A stretch of DNA of 64,000 nt from Aurantiochytrium sp. KH105. Lineage: Eukaryota > Sar > Bigyra > Thraustochytrida > Thraustochytriidae. Position 1 is the stretch's first letter; each line of letters opens with the position of its first letter. The stretch spans positions 265,219 to 329,218 of the forward strand of contig BGKB01000066.1 of assembly GCA_003116975.1 (NCBI GenBank), in the 5' to 3' direction. Both the position numbers and the translations under genes were made by a program. Below are positions 60,698 through 64,000 of this stretch, piece after piece. Under the pieces are notes generated by a model. The model searched no databases. It was not told the origin of the DNA and was given only the letters and a program-made list of their open reading frames with translations.

Positions 60698-63600
60698 ATG
60701 AATGCCATGAAGAAGCTCACTGCCCGCATGAAGCGGGCGCCTCGGGCCCAGGGTGATAACCATGCGCCTTCTTTCGCGCATGATGCGGCCGATCAAGATG
60801 ACGCTTCGCTTCATTACCTTACGGACGATGATGAGGTCGTCAACGAGGTCGTCCACGAGCATCTTGATAATCACGGGGACGAAGAAGAGGACGAGTCGTA
60901 CGACGAGAACATGGCCAATGACGCGTACAGAGAGAGAGATAAAGGAGAGAGCGATGACGATGACGACGATGAGGACGAAAATCATTATGATGACCATGGC
61001 GGCGGCGGTGGCGATAGCGGGGAAGGTGGGCATGAAGAAGAGGACAACGACAACGAAGATCGCGCCGGTGGCGGGAGCGAGGATGAGTCGCTCGAGGAAG
61101 AAGGCCTCGAGGAAGAAGATCTCGAGGAAGAAGGTCTCGAGGAAGGTCTCAGCGGGCAACGTGCGGTCGAGAAGGCCATCGAACTGATGCGGAACGGGGT
61201 CAAAACGGTTGAGTACGTTGAAGTGCTTACTTAGGGAATCGAAAAGTTTCGTGCGATTAGGCCTATTAACATTTTTTCCCAAATTATGCGCAGTCTCACC
61301 GAACGCTATATCGGCGATGAAGGGACCATGGCGCTGGGAGAAGAGCTTGGTACAAACACATCACTCGTTTCGTTGAAGTAAGTTAGCGTTTGTGCGGCAT
61401 GTTGTCTGATGGAAGCGCGCACATGTTTACGCAAGGATAGAACCGGAGTGTTCGAATTGGGTGCAAGATTGCACAGTGCCAGGAGGACACTGACTTTATG
61501 TGCTTGTCGCCATCACCCAGTCTCGAAAAGAATGGGATCTATGGAGAGGGCGGCGTTGCTCTGGCCGAAGCACTGCACCAGAACTCCTCGCTTACCACGC
61601 TTTCGTAAGTCAAAGCTTGTCTTGGGATAGATCAGGAAAAAGTGCCAATAAGAGAGACTCTAGCAAAGGCACCTACTTATCAGCGTCGTAGCAACGCCAT
61701 TGTATAAAAAGCAAGAGACTGACGACCTTAGACTTTAAATGACTGCAGTCTCAAGTGCAACAGGATTGGTGTCGATGGCGCGGTTGCTTTTGCACTCACC
61801 CTGAGCCTTAACATCACGCTCTGCTCGCTGAAGTAAGTTTCACCTCGATCCGTCGTTTTGACAGAAGAAGGTTTCCTGCAATCATAGCTGGAATTCCCTG
61901 GTCAAGCACTCAGCTCCGGTGCCCTGTATTCCGATGTCAAGGTAGAATCAAGCAGAAAGAGGGACTCTTGGAAACGAGTTGATCGAAGACTTACAAGGCT
62001 CGCTCTTTTTCACGACTTCAACAGTCTTGGAGGCAATTGGAGGGACCAGAACAAAAATGACATTGGCGACGATGGAATCTTGGCGCTCGTCGATGCTCTG
62101 GGCGAAAATACAATTCTTACATTCTTCGAGTAAGTTGGTTGGCGACTCGAAAGAGGCGCGGAGGACTTAAGACGACAATCCCTTCGCTGCATTACGAAGC
62201 TACATTGCTGATATCCCTTTTTCTTCCACTGTCAACGCACAGTCTCAGCTACAACGGCATCAGCGAGGTTGGCGCGAAAGCAATTGCAGACTTGCTCATC
62301 ACGAACACGTCCCTGCAAGTTCTCAGGTAAGTTCTGATTGTGTCCTGATAATAGGCAACAAAGCATGCGTGGATTTTGCGTGAAGGAAGGCAGGTGGGAC
62401 GTTCGTGGCGGAGAGCAGAAAGGCGGGACTGCCCAAGACGACGGCGATGACGACATGAACGCGACCACTGACAGCCATTTCGCACTCATCAATGAATGCA
62501 ATGAATGCAATGCCTCAACCATCATGCACAGTCTTGCTGGCAATGGCATTGGTGACGATGGCGCCGTTGGGCTCGGAAAAGGCTTGAGCAAGAACAGCTC
62601 GCTTACGTCTTTGAAGTAAGTTGATTCGGTTGTGCTGTCCTGCGTTTGATTGGAGGCAAGACTTTGGATTGGACAACGCAAGAAGGCGGCATGCGTGGAT
62701 TTCTGCGTGAAGGAAGGCAGTTGGGCGTTCGTGGCGGAGAGCAGAAAGGCGGGGCTGCGCCAAGACGACGGCGACGGCGACATGAGGGTGGACACTGACA
62801 ACCATTTCGCGCTTATCAATGAATGCAATGAATGCAATGCCATACCACAATCATCATGCACAGTCTTGGTTCGAACAACATTGGCCCAGATGGCGCCGTT
62901 GGGCTCGGGGAAGGCTTGGGCAAGAACAGGTCGCTTACGTCTTTGAAGTAAGTTGGTTCGGTTGTGTTTTGCTGCGTTTGATTGGAGGCAAGACTTTGGA
63001 TTGGACAACGCAAGAAGGCGGCATGCGTGGATTTCTGCGTGAAGGAAGGCAGATGGGCGTTCGTGGCGGAGAGCAGAAAGGCGGGACTGCGCCAAGACGA
63101 CGGCGACGGCGACATGAGGGTGGACACTGACAGCCATTTCGCGCTCATCAATGAATGCAATCAATGTAATGAATGCCATGCCACACCACAATCATCACGC
63201 ACAGTCTTGCTGACAATGGCATCGGCGACGATGGCGCCGTTGGGCTCGGGGAAGGCTTGGGCAAGAACAGCTCGCTTACGTCTTTGGAGTAAGTTGGTTC
63301 GGTTGTGTTTTGCTGCGTTTGATTGGAGGCAAGACTTTGGATTGGACAACCCAAGAAGGCGGCATGCGTGTATTTCTGCATGAAGGAAGGCAGGTGGGCG
63401 TTCGCGGCGGAGAGCAGAAAGGCGGGACTGCGCCAAGACGACGTCGACGGCGACGGCGACATGAGGGTGGACACTGACAGCCATTTCGCGCTCATCAATG
63501 AATGCAACCAATGCAATGAATGCCATGCCACACCAAAATCATCATGCACAGTCTTCGTGCGAACAACATCGGCGACTCGGGCGCCGTTGGGCTCGGGGAA

Positions 63601-63976
63601 GGCTTTGGCAAGAACAGGTCGCTTACGTCTTTGAAGTATGTTGGTTCGGTTGTGTTTTGCTGCGTTTGATTGGAGGCAAGACTTTGGATTGGACAACCCA
63701 AGAAGGCGGCATGCGTGGATTTCTGCGTGAAGGAAGGCAGCTGGGCGTTCGCGGCGGAGAGCAGAAAGGCGGGACTGCGTCAAGACGACGGCGACGGCGA
63801 CATGATGGTGGACACTGACAGCCATTTCGCGCGCATCAATGAATGCAATGAATGCAATGAATGCCATGCCACACCACAATCATCATGCACAGTCTTCGTG
63901 CGAACAACATCGGCGACTCGGGCGCCGTTGAGCTCGGGGAAGGCTTGGGCAAGAACAGCTCGCTTACGTCTTTGAA
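60698..63976 (+). CDS. RNI-type LRR protein encoded by one-repeat-per-exon cassettes (3' partial)
   Basis: Exon 1 (60698-61212) encodes a basic start, then a 120-residue Asp/Glu-rich segment and a helix (RAVEKAIELMRNGVKTV). Exons 2-11 follow at 61294-61377, 61521-61604, 61749-61832, 62025-62129, 62243-62326, 62532-62615, 62864-62947, 63205-63288, 63552-63635 and 63893-63976. All are 84 nt (28 codons) except exon 5, with 105 (a seven-residue insert WRDQNKN). Every intron is phase 2, with donor GTAAGT (GTACGT for intron 1, GTATGT after exon 10) and acceptor CAG followed by TCT. Each split codon restores Asn, Ser or Asp, giving the ribonuclease-inhibitor LRR pattern L.L..N.IGDDGAVGLGEGL and then SLTSL. 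All exons join in frame without a stop. Such LRRs form horseshoe recognition surfaces. No signal peptide is present. The gene runs past the window end. Confidence 0.88.
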
Positions 63977-64000
63977 GTAAGTTGGTTCGGTTGTGTTTTG
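62327..64000 (+). repeat. Tandem intron-plus-exon duplication array
   Basis: From intron 6 onward each unit consists of one intron and one 84-nt LRR exon. Exon starts 62532, 62864, 63205, 63552 and 63893 give periods of 332, 341, 347 and 341 bp. The introns share long identical blocks (for example TTTGATTGGAGGCAAGACTT, GCATGCGTGGATTTCTGCGT, GGCGGAGAGCAGAAAGGCGG). Length differences lie mostly in a short ATGAATGCA-type repeat before the acceptor. Intron 6 is the shorter, most diverged relative (lacking about 45 bases). The array continues past the window edge. Confidence 0.93.

Noticed and set aside
60416-61282. 288-codon minus-strand frame resembling a membrane protein
   Set aside because: Antisense of the acidic first exon of the LRR gene; hydrophobicity arises from reversed GAC/GAA codons.
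62232-63191. 319-codon minus-strand frame across the LRR array
   Set aside because: Open because the tandem unit lacks stops in that antisense frame; it spans introns and exons alike without domain character.
62650-63975. Series of about 100-codon plus-strand frames starting MEARLWIGQ
   Set aside because: They run through the conserved introns and read the LRR exons in the wrong frame; spliced exons in the other frame give perfect LRRs.
1-64000. CRISPR arrays, bacterial operons, rRNA or organelle genes
   Set aside because: Looked for and not seen; the tandem arrays present are eukaryotic exon/intron duplications and microsatellites.
1-64000. Integrated viral or retrotransposon genes
   Set aside because: No reverse transcriptase, integrase, transposase or capsid motif found in any frame; the accessory-looking block at 27-31 kb has no terminal repeats that I can see.

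Overview
This is nuclear DNA from a eukaryotic microbe. Most genes are single uninterrupted GC-rich reading frames of 200-1000 codons. Only a few contain short GT-AG introns with a strict GTAAGT-like donor. The gene set (retromer VPS29, ribosomal protein eS25, peroxisomal acyl-CoA oxidase ending in AKL, Pam18-type J-protein, RGS, Roc-COR-TIR, a KICSTOR kaptin homologue, a Crinkler-like nuclease/kinase) together with intron poverty and high GC best fits a stramenopile of the labyrinthulomycete/thraustochytrid type. That placement is inference; no rRNA or organelle marker is present.

Layout. 1-26.6 kb is a dense block: a twin-RGS protein, lipoate ligase, CCCH/ankyrin RNA-binding protein with a decayed duplicate of its ankyrin end, a coiled-coil orphan, a Roc-COR-TIR protein, a ChaC-type glutathione cyclotransferase, a four-repeat Auto_anti-p27 protein, an orphan, peroxisomal acyl-CoA oxidase, kaptin and an AcuI-type reductase. 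Several neighbours are head-to-head and share promoters. 26.6-31.5 kb is an accessory-looking stretch holding a Crinkler-like nuclease/kinase gene and a stop-interrupted orphan gene. 31.5-46 kb returns to housekeeping genes: an LRR protein, a coiled-coil protein, an orphan, FKBP, an EF-hand-like protein, a Pam18-like J-protein, acyl-protein thioesterase with a SAP-like tail, and an HSL-type esterase. 46-50.7 kb holds the intron-containing eS25 and VPS29 genes amid repeats. 50.7-57.8 kb has no gene I can support and is full of 4-5 bp microsatellites. A YY1-like zinc-finger gene follows.

The most striking element is at the right edge (60.7 kb to the window end). This is a leucine-rich-repeat gene in which every 28-residue repeat is its own 84-nt exon in the same phase. 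From about 62.3 kb the intron-plus-exon unit is tandemly duplicated (about 332-347 bp per unit). The introns are nearly identical, while exon differences cluster in the part encoding the exposed LRR strand and turn. This is a modular, apparently still expanding LRR cassette array that continues beyond the window.

Functional threads: fatty-acid and CoA metabolism (acyl-CoA oxidase, AcuI-like reductase, thioesterase, lipoate ligase), nutrient and GTPase signalling (kaptin, Roc-COR-TIR, RGS), mitochondrial import and trafficking (Pam18-like, VPS29), and recognition or conflict candidates (LRR array, TIR protein, Crinkler-like gene). Start codons were taken as the first plausible ATG. Several longer open frames begin only at GTG or TTG and were trimmed.
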